In this document: piece by piece, positions 8,699 to 17,295 of the stretch
How the letters are laid out: each line of letters begins with the position of its first letter
Numbering within the stretch: position 1 is the first letter of the stretch
From: Candidatus Moraniibacteriota bacterium
GTDB taxonomy: Bacteria > Patescibacteriota > Minisyncoccia > Moranbacterales > GWC2-37-73
Direction of reading: 5' to 3'
Length of the DNA stretch: 54,572 nucleotides
Assembly (NCBI GenBank): GCA_003510895.1
Contig: DOKE01000007.1
Coordinates: 7,887-62,458 of the forward strand
Notes under the pieces: model-generated
Told to the model about the DNA's origin: nothing
Databases searched by the model: none
What the model saw: only the letters and a program-made list of their open reading frames with translations
Translations under genes and position numbers: made by a program

Positions 8699-9976
8699 AT
8701 GCAAGATCAGGAAAATGCGGAGAGCGCAAATATCCCCAGTGAAAAAAATAAGTTAATGCTTGATAGATATAGAAAATTTGCCGCAATAATACTTATCTTT
8801 ATTATTGGTTTTTGGGTTGGATTTGAAAAAGGAAAACAAAATCAAACTTCTTCTCCGCCACAAATCATTCCCCTAGATCAAGCTGTTATTGAAAACAAAG
8901 AAAGTAATCAGGAAGTAGATTTTTCTCTATATTGGAAAGTCTGGGATCTTTTAAAAGAAAAGTATGTGGATGCGGAAAAGCTTGATGCAAACAAGTTGTT
9001 ATATGGATCAATAAATGGAATGTTGCAGGCAACGGGAGATCCATATACTTCCTTTTTAACTCCTGAGGAGAATAAAAGATTCGATGAAGATATTGAAGGA
9101 AGTTTTGAGGGAATTGGAGCAGAGTTGGGGATAAAAAATGAAATTTTGACTATCGTAGCTCCGCTTGAAGGAGCGCCGGCAGAAAAAGCCGGATTGAGAT
9201 CGGGAGATAAAATTGTGAAAATTAATGGAAAATCAACAACAGATATGACGCTAGAAGGAGCTGTTAATGAAATTCGCGGTCCGAAAGGAACTAATGTTAT
9301 CTTGACTATTTTTAGAGAAGGAGAAGATGATATGCGCGATGTATCCGTGGAAAGAAACGTTATAAATGTTAAAAGCGTTGAGTCGGAAATAAAAAATGAT
9401 AATATTGCTTACATCAAAATAATTCGTTTTGGGGAAGAGACTACCAAAGAATTTACCGAAGCATTAAAAAAATCTTTATCCAAAAATATAAATGGCTTAG
9501 TAATTGATCTAAGAAATAATCCGGGAGGATATTTAGATTCATCCGTTGCTATTGCCAGCAAGATGCTTCCGGGAAAAAATGTGGTTGTTATTGAAGAAAA
9601 TTCCGATAAATCACAGGATAAAATTTATGCTGAAGGTGGAGATATAGCTAGCGGAGTTAAAACTATAATACTTATAAATGAAGGAAGCGCCAGCGCTTCG
9701 GAAATTTTAGCTGGAGCGTTGAAAGATAACAGAAGTAATGTGACGATTATTGGAAAAAAATCTTTTGGCAAAGGATCTGTTCAAGAATTAATAAAGCTTC
9801 CGCAAGGAACAGCCACAAAAATAACCGTGGCTCGTTGGCTGACTCCCAAAGGAAATCAAATAAATGAAATAGGCATAACTCCCGATATTGAAGCGGAACT
9901 GACAGTTGAAGATTATGAAAATAACAGAGATCCGCAATTAGACAAAGCCCTGCAAGTTATAAAAGAAAACAAGTAG
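8699..9976 (+). CDS. S41 family carboxyl-terminal processing peptidase with PDZ domain
   Basis: The 425-residue secreted serine protease probably trims envelope proteins. In order it has a signal-anchor helix (about 28-44), an N-terminal helical region, a PDZ domain (about 130-215, with GIGAELG and AGLRSGDKI), and the S41 core. The catalytic serine lies in GSASASE at about 329-335, and the Lys/Gln partners are in SFGKGSVQ (K358, Q362). All key residues are therefore present and length is normal for CtpA/CtpB. It is the last gene of the plus-strand run and stops 2 bases before the convergent rhodanese gene. Confidence 0.92.
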   Translation: MQDQENAESANIPSEKNKLMLDRYRKFAAIILIFIIGFWVGFEKGKQNQTSSPPQIIPLDQAVIENKESNQEVDFSLYWKVWDLLKEKYVDAEKLDANKLLYGSINGMLQATGDPYTSFLTPEENKRFDEDIEGSFEGIGAELGIKNEILTIVAPLEGAPAEKAGLRSGDKIVKINGKSTTDMTLEGAVNEIRGPKGTNVILTIFREGEDDMRDVSVERNVINVKSVESEIKNDNIAYIKIIRFGEETTKEFTEALKKSLSKNINGLVIDLRNNPGGYLDSSVAIASKMLPGKNVVVIEENSDKSQDKIYAEGGDIASGVKTIILINEGSASASEILAGALKDNRSNVTIIGKKSFGKGSVQELIKLPQGTATKITVARWLTPKGNQINEIGITPDIEAELTVEDYENNRDPQLDKALQVIKENK

Positions 9977-9977
9977 T

Positions 9978-10772
9978 TTATTTTTCTATTTCAAAATTAT
10001 TCTCCGTCCATTTTTTAAATCCGTCTTTTAGTATCATAGCTGTGATAAACCGCGTGTCATAAAGCTTCACAGCGGCTTGAAAAGCTTCTATTTCAATATC
10101 GGAATACACCACAATCTGCTTGGATGAAAAAAGCTCCAATCTTCTTCTTTCTATCTCATAGAGAGGAATATTATAGGCTCCTGGCAGATGTCCTTTTGCA
10201 AAAATTTCTTTTTCACGCGCATCTAATATAAAAAGCGGTTCTTTTTGTTCTATCTTTTTTTTAAGATCTTCTTGAGAAATATAATCCACTTTTGATTGAT
10301 CAGAAAAAAGATTCGGATTTCCATATGTAACAGTCTGTCCTCCTAAAATTTTCCATTCTGCCATCCCTCCACTTAAAATAAATACTTCCTTGGCTCCCTT
10401 GCTTTTTAGATTAGAAATAAATTTATCCAATGAATCGCCGGTTGTATCATCAATAATTAAAATTATTTCCGGTTCCATCTCCAAGGAATATTTTTCTATT
10501 TCATCAAGAGAAATATTTGAGGAATCCATTATGTGTTCATAAGAATATTCACTGAAAGATCTGGTGTCAATTATTTTTATTTGTCCCTTGCTTCTTATTT
10601 TTTGTTGTAATTCAGTGGGTGAGATGGATTGATAAGGATTTTTTTCAACAACTTCTGTCTTTTGCAATCGAGTGTTAACCTTATCCTTCGATTTGGTGAA
10701 AATTATCGCAGTTACTATTATTATCAAGATCAGACCGATTAAGATCGCTAATACATCTTTATTTTTTTGCAT
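9978..10772 (-). CDS. Membrane-anchored tandem rhodanese-like protein lacking both active-site cysteines
   Basis: The 264-residue protein has an N-terminal helix (about 8-26) and two rhodanese folds, each shown by a DTRS/DARE strand and the closing GGMAEWK or DGFKKW motif. In active rhodaneses a cysteine opens the loop after the central strand. Here that strand reads IILIIDDTTGDS in the first domain and QIVVYSDIEIEA in the second, so neither has the cysteine. It therefore looks like a binding or scaffold protein and not a sulfurtransferase. It follows fmt by 17 bases on the minus strand. The domain call is firm and the loss of activity is inferred. Confidence 0.82.
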   Translation of the reverse strand: MQKNKDVLAILIGLILIIIVTAIIFTKSKDKVNTRLQKTEVVEKNPYQSISPTELQQKIRSKGQIKIIDTRSFSEYSYEHIMDSSNISLDEIEKYSLEMEPEIILIIDDTTGDSLDKFISNLKSKGAKEVFILSGGMAEWKILGGQTVTYGNPNLFSDQSKVDYISQEDLKKKIEQKEPLFILDAREKEIFAKGHLPGAYNIPLYEIERRRLELFSSKQIVVYSDIEIEAFQAAVKLYDTRFITAMILKDGFKKWTENNFEIEK

Positions 10773-10789
10773 TTGTTTGCAATTTTTAT

Positions 10790-11758
10790 TTAAATTAAAA
10801 TACTGCCGACAAAATTGCGATAGCCATTAATAAACTCTTTGGCAGAAGCGGGATTTTTCCCCTCCATTTGAAGTTCTTCTATTATAATGACACCGTTTAG
10901 CGCTTGAATTCCGATTGAATCTCCGATTTCAAAAACTTCTCCGACTTTATGATGAATTTCCGGATTTATTTTTTGCAATTTTATTTTCAGTAATTTTATT
11001 CTGGTTAACATAGCGTCATTTTTCCAAAACGTGAATATTCCCGGCCAAGGGAAAAGGGCTCTGAATTTGTTATATATTTCTTGAGCGTCTTGTTCCCATA
11101 TTATTCTTCCATCTTCTCTTTCAATGAGTTGGCAAAGAGTGGCTTGAGAGTCATCTTGCTTGATTGGTTCAATTTTTCTGCCTATCCAAAGAGGCAAAGT
11201 TTTTACAAGAAGATCGCAACTTAGAATTAAAAGTTTTTCTGAAAGAATTTGAGCATTGTCAGAATCTTCTATAAGTATTTTTTCTTGAGCTAAAATATCT
11301 CCGGTATCCATTTTTTCATCCATCAGCATAATAGTGGTTCCAGTTTCTTTTTCACCAGTCAAAAGAGTGTTTTGAATGGGCGATGGACCTCTGAATTTCG
11401 GAAGCAGGGAAGGGTGAACATTAACACAGCCAAATCCCGGAATATCCAAAACCTCTTTGGGTAATATTTTCCCATAAGCCGTTACAATAATAAGATCAGG
11501 TTTTAAACTTTTCAGTTTATTTATTATTTCATTATCAAATTTTTGCGGTTGAAAAACAGGAATGTTTTTTTCCAAAGCAAGTTTTTTTATGGGACTTTCC
11601 GCAACTTCTTGCTTTCTTCCAATTTTGGCGTCCGGTTTTGTGAAAATAGCGACTATATTGTATTCATTTTCAATAAGCGCTTTCAATGTTCCTTCGGCGA
11701 AATGGGAAGTTCCCATAAAAACAGTTTTCAGTTTTATATGACTGGTTTCTTTTTGCAT
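10790..11758 (-). CDS. fmt: Methionyl-tRNA formyltransferase
   Basis: The enzyme formylates initiator Met-tRNA with 10-formyl-THF. The 322-residue length is normal (E. coli about 315). The N-terminal strand VFMGTSHFA, the catalytic Asn and His in CVNVHPSLLPKFRGPSPIQ and the Asp of MDTGDIL are all present, followed by the C-terminal OB-like domain (FPWPGIFTFW onward). It lies between def (upstream, 10-base gap) and the rhodanese gene. The order priA-def-fmt is a widely conserved bacterial cluster, which supports the call. Confidence 0.95.
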   Translation of the reverse strand: MQKETSHIKLKTVFMGTSHFAEGTLKALIENEYNIVAIFTKPDAKIGRKQEVAESPIKKLALEKNIPVFQPQKFDNEIINKLKSLKPDLIIVTAYGKILPKEVLDIPGFGCVNVHPSLLPKFRGPSPIQNTLLTGEKETGTTIMLMDEKMDTGDILAQEKILIEDSDNAQILSEKLLILSCDLLVKTLPLWIGRKIEPIKQDDSQATLCQLIEREDGRIIWEQDAQEIYNKFRALFPWPGIFTFWKNDAMLTRIKLLKIKLQKINPEIHHKVGEVFEIGDSIGIQALNGVIIIEELQMEGKNPASAKEFINGYRNFVGSILI

Positions 11759-11768
11759 AAATATTTTT

Positions 11769-12227
11769 TTATTTTATTTTCTTACTTTTTCTAACCCTGT
11801 CAGTTATAAGTATACCATCAAGATGGTCTATTTCGTGCTGCAAGGCTCTAGCTAAAAGCCCATCGGCTTTCAGTTTTGCGTTCTTGCCTTCTTTATCAAT
11901 GTAGCGAATTTTCACTTCTTCCGGACGAGAAATTTGAAAAAATTCTCCGGGAAAACTCAGACATCCTTCTTCCATAAGAACTTTTTTCTTGGAGTAGGCG
12001 GTTACTTTTGGATTCATCAAGACATAGGTTTTTCCATTTTCTTCAATGACACAAAGACGGATGCTTTCTCCGATTTGCGGCGCGGCAAGACCCATCCCGT
12101 TAGCGGAACGCATTGTTGCCAGCATAAAATCGATCAAAGATTGCACCTTTTTTTCAAGAGGATCCTTGATTTTTCCAGTCTTTTTCCGAAGAATCGGATT
12201 TCCATTTTTTAATATTTCCAGTTTCAT
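11769..12227 (-). CDS. def: Peptide deformylase
   Basis: The metalloenzyme removes the formyl group from new polypeptides. All three signature motifs are visible in the 152-residue protein: GMGLAAPQIG, EEGCLSFPG with the metal-binding cysteine, and QHEIDHLDG with the two metal histidines and catalytic glutamate. The length is close to the bacterial norm (about 165). It lies between priA and fmt on the minus strand, so the formylation/deformylation pair is transcribed together. Confidence 0.95.
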   Translation of the reverse strand: MKLEILKNGNPILRKKTGKIKDPLEKKVQSLIDFMLATMRSANGMGLAAPQIGESIRLCVIEENGKTYVLMNPKVTAYSKKKVLMEEGCLSFPGEFFQISRPEEVKIRYIDKEGKNAKLKADGLLARALQHEIDHLDGILITDRVRKSKKIK

Positions 12228-12269
12228 ATCAATCAGTCTAGCGGATTTTTGATATTTTGTAAATTATGC

Positions 12270-14294
12270 CTAGGCAATTTGGATTGGATCAATATCGATT
12301 ATCCAATCGCTGGATAATTTTTCTAAAATCTTTTTAATTTCCAAAGGAATATCTTTTTGGGAATTTTTTATTTTAATAATAATTTGTTTTCTGTGTTTTC
12401 CTCGGACATTGGAAATAAGAGGGGAGAGTGGTCCGATTATTTGTACGACATTCTCTGTGTTTCCTATTTTTTCATTGAGAATATCATAAGTTTTTTTAGC
12501 TTCTTTTTCGGATTTGCTGATATCCGGATGTGAAAATACTAGCTTGATTATTTTTCCAAAAGGTGGATAGTGAAGAGCGGACTTTTCTTTGATTTGTTTT
12601 TGATAGAAAGATTCATAATCTCTCTCGGCTGACTTTTTGATAATAAAAGAATCTGGAGAATAGGTTTGGATAATAGCTTTTCCTTTGAACTTGCTTCCGT
12701 TTCTTCCTGTTCTCCCAATGACTTGCATTATATGTTGAAAAGATTGTTCATCGACAAGAAAATCTGGGATAGTGGAAAGACTGTCAGCATCAACAATTCC
12801 AACAAGGCCCACTGTTGGAATATCCCAATTTTTGGTGATCATTTGCGTTCCAATCAGTATGTCAATTTTATTTTCAGAAAAATCCTTATATAAATTTTCT
12901 CTGGATCCCGGTTTTTTGGAGGAAAAAGCGTCCATAGAAAAAACACTAGCTTGAGGAAATTTTTTCCTAATTTCTCTTTCAACCGTTCCAGTTCCAATTC
13001 CCACATTTTTGAATTCCAATCCATTACATTTGGAACAATTAACGAAAGCTCCGCTTTTGTAGGAACAATGCAAGCAGCTATATTCTCCGTTTTTGTCAAA
13101 AACAAGAGCGCGTTGACATTTGGGACAACGGAGAACGGTTTTGCAATTAGCGCAAACAGAAAAACGACTAACACCTTGATGATTTACGAATAAAATTGTT
13201 TGCAATTTATTTTTGAGAGCGTAGGATATTTCTTCTTGCAGTTTCAGACTAAGAAATGAATAGTTAGCCTTTTTCTTTCCGGAAAAATCTGTCCATTTTT
13301 CCTTGCGCATATCAACAACTTCCACGTCAATATTATTTTTGTTGTTAAAGTAGGGCAGGGAAAGCAACTTGATTTCTTTGTTCTGCGCCCGATAAAAATT
13401 TTCCACTCGCGGGGTGGCGCTTCCAAAAACAATCTTGGCGCTATGCAGTTCAGCTAGTTTTTCCGCCACTATTCTGGCATCATAGCGAGGATTCATATCC
13501 CATTGCTTGAAAGAGATATCTTGTTCTTCATCAACAACAATCAATCGCAAATTTTTATAGGGAGCAAAAATAGCCGCTCTTGTTCCAATGATTATCGTGG
13601 CTTCGCCGGAACGAATTTTTTGCCAGTTAAGAAAAAATTCTCCTTTGGAAAGTTGACTGTGCAAAAGTGTTAGTTTTTCTGGAAAAAATTTTGCTGAATA
13701 TCTTTCAATAGCTTGAGGCGTTAAAATAAGTTCCGGAAGAAGAATTAGAAATTGGGAATCGGGATGCTGTTTTTTTATTCGAGCAATTGATTCCAAATAA
13801 ACTTCCGTTTTTCCCGCAGAAGCCGGGCCATATAAAAGAAATTTTGAATTCGAAAAATTAGTTATTTCTTGGACGGCTAATTCTTGAGCAGGAGTTAATT
13901 TAATAACTATGTTCTTTTTACCGGTTACTAGTTGCTGATTACTAGTTACAATTCTTGCCTTGACTGCCTTGGGAATAAAATGACGCAGGGCAATTCCCAA
14001 TGAAGAAAGATAATAATCAGAAATAAAATTAGCCAGCGCCAATTGTTTTTCGCTGAGAAAATCTTCTTGTTCGATGGAAATTATTTTTTTTAATTGAAAA
14101 TTCCCCAAACGTTCAAAATCAGTTCGGCTGCACAAAACTATTCCTTGAATTATTCTTCGAAAAAGAGGAATGTTGACCAGTGTTCCGGGAGAAATTTCTT
14201 GATTGTGAAGATAGGAAAAGAACTGTTGACGGGAAAGTGAAATTCTTGCCAAAGGGATAACATCAATAATGAATTTTTTTGCTTTGTTTTCCAT
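12270..14294 (-). CDS. priA: Primosomal protein N' (replication restart helicase PriA)
   Basis: The 674-residue superfamily 2 helicase reloads the replisome at collapsed forks. An N-terminal DNA-binding domain leads to Walker A at about 156-163 (GPASAGKT, where most PriA proteins have GVTGSGKT), Walker B at about 253-258 and helicase motifs GTRAAIF, GSATPR and QVIGRTGR. A zinc region with CANC, CPKC, CLHC and CSKC pairs is complete. Two oddities: motif II reads DEEQ instead of DEEH, and at about 112-126 a short insert is encoded by a duplicated TTACTAGTT DNA sequence. It is the first gene of the priA-def-fmt run. Confidence 0.93.
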   Translation of the reverse strand: MENKAKKFIIDVIPLARISLSRQQFFSYLHNQEISPGTLVNIPLFRRIIQGIVLCSRTDFERLGNFQLKKIISIEQEDFLSEKQLALANFISDYYLSSLGIALRHFIPKAVKARIVTSNQQLVTGKKNIVIKLTPAQELAVQEITNFSNSKFLLYGPASAGKTEVYLESIARIKKQHPDSQFLILLPELILTPQAIERYSAKFFPEKLTLLHSQLSKGEFFLNWQKIRSGEATIIIGTRAAIFAPYKNLRLIVVDEEQDISFKQWDMNPRYDARIVAEKLAELHSAKIVFGSATPRVENFYRAQNKEIKLLSLPYFNNKNNIDVEVVDMRKEKWTDFSGKKKANYSFLSLKLQEEISYALKNKLQTILFVNHQGVSRFSVCANCKTVLRCPKCQRALVFDKNGEYSCLHCSYKSGAFVNCSKCNGLEFKNVGIGTGTVEREIRKKFPQASVFSMDAFSSKKPGSRENLYKDFSENKIDILIGTQMITKNWDIPTVGLVGIVDADSLSTIPDFLVDEQSFQHIMQVIGRTGRNGSKFKGKAIIQTYSPDSFIIKKSAERDYESFYQKQIKEKSALHYPPFGKIIKLVFSHPDISKSEKEAKKTYDILNEKIGNTENVVQIIGPLSPLISNVRGKHRKQIIIKIKNSQKDIPLEIKKILEKLSSDWIIDIDPIQIA
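13919..13950. repeat. Short internal direct repeat (TTACTAGTT twice) inside priA
   Basis: TTACTAGTT occurs twice 8 bases apart, preceded by CCGG. It encodes an extra segment (about residues 112-126) at the junction of the N-terminal domain and the helicase core. A related TTACCAGTTACTGA string occurs at 15421 in the wecG-like gene. Confidence 0.5.
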
Positions 14295-14346
14295 AATTTA
14301 ATTGTAGCAGGATTGGCAAAGGGGCGCTAATCGAAAACCTATTTAA

Positions 14347-14379
14347 TTGAATGGCTAAGACGGCGTGATAGCCATTCAA
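14347..14379. repeat. Perfect 11-bp hairpin in the divergent priA/thpR gap
   Basis: TTGAATGGCTA and TAGCCATTCAA form a perfect 11-bp stem around an 11-base loop (14358-14368). It lies between the divergent starts, just upstream of the -35 element of the thpR promoter. It has no T-tract on the plus strand, so a regulatory or operator role is as likely as termination. Confidence 0.65.
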
Positions 14380-14385
14380 AAAGGC

Positions 14386-14414
14386 TTGAACAAAAGAAAT
14401 CTATATGTTAGGAT
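14386..14414 (+). promoter_or_regulatory. Sigma-70-like promoter, apparently giving a leaderless thpR mRNA
   Basis: TTGAAC (14386-14391), a 17-base spacer and TAGGAT (14409-14414) are followed after only 6 bases by the ATG at 14421. The expected transcription start is therefore at or next to the start codon. Confidence 0.5.
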
Positions 14415-14420
14415 AGGCTT

Positions 14421-14957
14421 ATGCAAAAAAGAAAAATATTTATTGAAATTGGAATTCCAAGCAAATTAAGGAAAAAATTGACTGAAAAGGTTGAAAAATT
14501 GCGCGAATTGCCAGTAAAATGGACAAAACCAGAGAATCTTCATATAACCTTGATGTTTTTGGGTTACGTGGACGAAAGCGTTATTCCTGAAATTTGTTTG
14601 AAGGTTTCCCAAACTGCCTCCGAGGCAGAATCTTTTGATTTGTCTTTTGATAAAATAGAGCTTGGTCCGAATCCGGATAAAGCGCAAATGATTTGGTTTT
14701 CCGGTGAAGCTAATGATGATTTGAAAAATCTATATCAAGAAATTGAAAAAGAATTGGGCATATTTCATATTGAAAAAAAACTTTTCCGTCCGCACATAAC
14801 TTTGGGAAAAATTAAAAAAGAAAAATGGGAAGCGCTCAAAGAAGCTCCTGTAATCCAAGAAGAATTTAAAACATTTGTTCCTGTAGAAAATATTTTTGTT
14901 ATGGGCAGTGTTTCCGGACAGGAATATGAAGTGATTGAAGATTGTCCCTTGGGATAA
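14421..14957 (+). CDS. thpR: RNA 2',3'-cyclic phosphodiesterase (LigT/2H family)
   Basis: The 178-residue protein belongs to the 2H phosphoesterases, which open 2',3'-cyclic phosphates on RNA. Both catalytic HxTx motifs are present, HITL at about 41-44 (followed by MFLGYV) and HITL near residue 130 (followed by GKIKK), with normal spacing. It is the first gene of the plus-strand set thpR, wecG-like, gltX, C39-like peptidase, with gaps under 40 bases. Its physiological substrate is unknown here, as in most bacteria. Confidence 0.88.
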   Translation: MQKRKIFIEIGIPSKLRKKLTEKVEKLRELPVKWTKPENLHITLMFLGYVDESVIPEICLKVSQTASEAESFDLSFDKIELGPNPDKAQMIWFSGEANDDLKNLYQEIEKELGIFHIEKKLFRPHITLGKIKKEKWEALKEAPVIQEEFKTFVPVENIFVMGSVSGQEYEVIEDCPLG

Positions 14958-14973
14958 TTTTTAAAAACAAACT

Positions 14974-15696
14974 ATGAATATTTTGGGAATTCGCGTAGAT
15001 AATTTTTCAAAAAAAGAAATTCTTGAAAAAATAGAATTTTTTTTGACAGAAGAAAAACCTTGTCTACCGACCGGCAGGTTTCACCAAGTCGCAACAATTA
15101 ATCCAGAGTTTGTTTTAGAAGCGCAAAACGACAAACAATTCAAAGATATTTTGAATGATTGCTCCTTGAATATTGCGGATGGGATTGGAATATTTTTTGC
15201 ATTTTTGAGATTTGGAAAATTATTGAGACACCGAATAGCAGGGATTGATTTGATGGATAAAATTTTAAAAATAGCGCAGAAAAAAAATCTCAGCGTATTC
15301 TTGGTAGCAAACAAAAACGGATTAAGCTCCTGGGAAGAAACGAGAGATGCGATTTTAAATAAATATCCAAAATTAAAAATCAATGGATTAAATTTAAATT
15401 CAAATATTACTGATTTCGAGTTACCAGTTACTGACTATTCTATTGTTTTTTGCAATTTTGGGGCTCCCGAACAAGAAATATTTATTAATTCCCTAAAAAA
15501 TGCTAATATTAAAGTAGCAATGGGAGTGGGCGGGTCTTTTGATTTCATAACCGGAAAAATAACCAGAGCGCCCAAATTTATGCGAAAAGTTGGCTTAGAA
15601 TGGCTATTTCGTCTTATACTAGAGCCGAGATATAGATTTAGGAGAATTTTTCAAGCAGTAGTGGTATTTCCAATTAAAATTTTACTGGGAAAATAA
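14974..15696 (+). CDS. WecG/TagA/CpsF family glycosyltransferase
   Basis: The 240-residue enzyme transfers an N-acetylhexosaminuronic acid or N-acetylmannosamine residue to a lipid-linked acceptor. The family motifs TINPEFVLEAQ, NIADGIGIFFA and the C-terminal GLEWLFRLILEPRR-like block are visible. An extra CLPTGR segment encoded at 15061-15081 interrupts the N-terminal domain just before HQVATINPEF. This gene is remote from the main polysaccharide operons and is followed 3 bases later by gltX. The UDP-sugar dehydrogenase at 1274 could serve the same pathway. Confidence 0.87.
   Translation: MNILGIRVDNFSKKEILEKIEFFLTEEKPCLPTGRFHQVATINPEFVLEAQNDKQFKDILNDCSLNIADGIGIFFAFLRFGKLLRHRIAGIDLMDKILKIAQKKNLSVFLVANKNGLSSWEETRDAILNKYPKLKINGLNLNSNITDFELPVTDYSIVFCNFGAPEQEIFINSLKNANIKVAMGVGGSFDFITGKITRAPKFMRKVGLEWLFRLILEPRYRFRRIFQAVVVFPIKILLGK
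15061..15081. repeat. Short GC-rich intragenic repeat-type insert (encodes CLPTGR)
   Basis: The segment contains CTACCGACCGGCAGGTT, an imperfect palindrome that is much richer in G+C than its surroundings. It adds CLPTGR to the wecG-like protein. I recall similar CLPTGR/CLPAGR inserts in many CPR proteins, but this window has only one copy. Confidence 0.45.
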
Positions 15697-15699
15697 TTT

Positions 15700-17259
15700 A
15701 TGATGACTGATAAAAACAAAGATATTCGAGTTAGATTTGCGCCGTCGCCAACCGGTCAACTTCATGTTGGCGGGCTTCGAACAGCTTTATATAACTATCT
15801 TTTTGCGAAAAAAAACAATGGGAAAATGCTTCTTCGCATCGAAGACACTGATCGCAAAAGATTTGTAGAAGGAGCAACGGAAAATTTGATTAAATCTTTG
15901 GAATGGGCGGAGATAAAATGGGATGAGGGCGTTTTTCTTAAAAATGAAACGCGAACAAAAGATCAAAAAATAAAAACCATACATTCCAAAAATTATCCCG
16001 GAGTCATTGAAAAGGGAAATTTTGGTCCATACATTCAATCGGAAAGATTAGAAATTTATAAAAAATACGCGCAGCAATTAGTGGCGGAAGGAAAGGCGTA
16101 TTACTGTTTCTGTGAACCGGAAAGATTGGAAAAGATGCGGGAAGAACAAACAAAAGAAAACACTGCTCCAATGTATGACAGATATTGTTTGCATAATTTA
16201 TCAGCAGAACAAATCAATGAAAATATCAAAAAAAATTGTTCATACACCATAAGATTGAAAGTTCCTCAAGATGATAGAGTGGTTTTTGACGATATGATTC
16301 GCGGAAAAGTTTCTTTCAGCACCAACACAATCGATGATCAGGTGCTTCTGAAATCAGACGGTTTTCCCACTTATCACTTGGCTAATGTTGTGGATGATCA
16401 TTTGATGGGAATAACTCACACGATTCGAGCGGAAGAATGGTTGCCTAGCACTCCCAAGCACGTTTTGCTTTATCGAGCATTTGGTTGGAGTGTGCCAATT
16501 TTTGCCCATCTGCCTCTTCTTCTGAGTACGGAAAAAAAGAAACTTTCCAAAAGACAAGGAGACGTGGCAGTGGAAGATTATGTTAAAAAGGGCTACCTGA
16601 AAGAAGCTCTGATTAATTTTGTTGCTCTTTTGGGATGGAATCCCGGGGAAGGGAAGACCAAAGAAATATTTTCAATGGAAGAATTAATTTCTGAATTTAA
16701 CATATCCAAAGTGCACAAGGCAGGAGCGGTTTTTGATTTGAAAAAATTAGATTGGATTAATGGCCAATATATCAAGAAGTTATCCTTGGAAGATTTGTAT
16801 GAAAAAACATTGCCGTTTCTGAAAGAAAAAGATTTTTTCAAAAATTCTCCAGAAGAGTGTCGGGAGGAGCAATATATCAAGAAAATTTTAGCTGTCGAGC
16901 AGGAACGGATGTCCAAACTTTCTGATATTGGAGATGAGAATAAATTTTTCTTCAATGATATTTTTGTTTATGATACAGGTCTTTTGAGATGGAAAAATAT
17001 GTCCGATGATGAAATAAAAGAATCCCTAAAGAAAGCTAAACTTGTTTTTGAAAATATTTCCGAAGAAGAATGGCTCAAAGAAAAACTGGAAGAAAAACTT
17101 TTGGAAGCTGCCGGTGAAAATAGGGGTAACTTGCTTTGGCCGCTGCGAGTTGCTTTGACAGGACAACAACATTCTCCATCCCCATTTGACGTAGCCTTGA
17201 TTATCGGAAAAAATGAATCCTTGAGAAGAATTGATCGAGCCAGCGCTTTGTTGAAATAA
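15700..17259 (+). CDS. gltX: Glutamyl-tRNA synthetase
   Basis: The class I synthetase charges tRNA-Glu. The 519-residue length is normal. The HIGH-type motif appears as PSPTGQLHVGG near residue 16, the KMSKS-type motif as KKLSKRQGDV near residue 285, and the C-terminal anticodon-binding helical domain is complete. Two adjacent ATG codons (15700, 15703) could both start it. No GatCAB genes are in the window, so I cannot tell whether it is discriminating or also charges tRNA-Gln. Confidence 0.95.
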   Translation: MMTDKNKDIRVRFAPSPTGQLHVGGLRTALYNYLFAKKNNGKMLLRIEDTDRKRFVEGATENLIKSLEWAEIKWDEGVFLKNETRTKDQKIKTIHSKNYPGVIEKGNFGPYIQSERLEIYKKYAQQLVAEGKAYYCFCEPERLEKMREEQTKENTAPMYDRYCLHNLSAEQINENIKKNCSYTIRLKVPQDDRVVFDDMIRGKVSFSTNTIDDQVLLKSDGFPTYHLANVVDDHLMGITHTIRAEEWLPSTPKHVLLYRAFGWSVPIFAHLPLLLSTEKKKLSKRQGDVAVEDYVKKGYLKEALINFVALLGWNPGEGKTKEIFSMEELISEFNISKVHKAGAVFDLKKLDWINGQYIKKLSLEDLYEKTLPFLKEKDFFKNSPEECREEQYIKKILAVEQERMSKLSDIGDENKFFFNDIFVYDTGLLRWKNMSDDEIKESLKKAKLVFENISEEEWLKEKLEEKLLEAAGENRGNLLWPLRVALTGQQHSPSPFDVALIIGKNESLRRIDRASALLK

Positions 17260-17295
17260 AATTGAATTTCAAAACAAAAAAAATCGCAAGATTTT

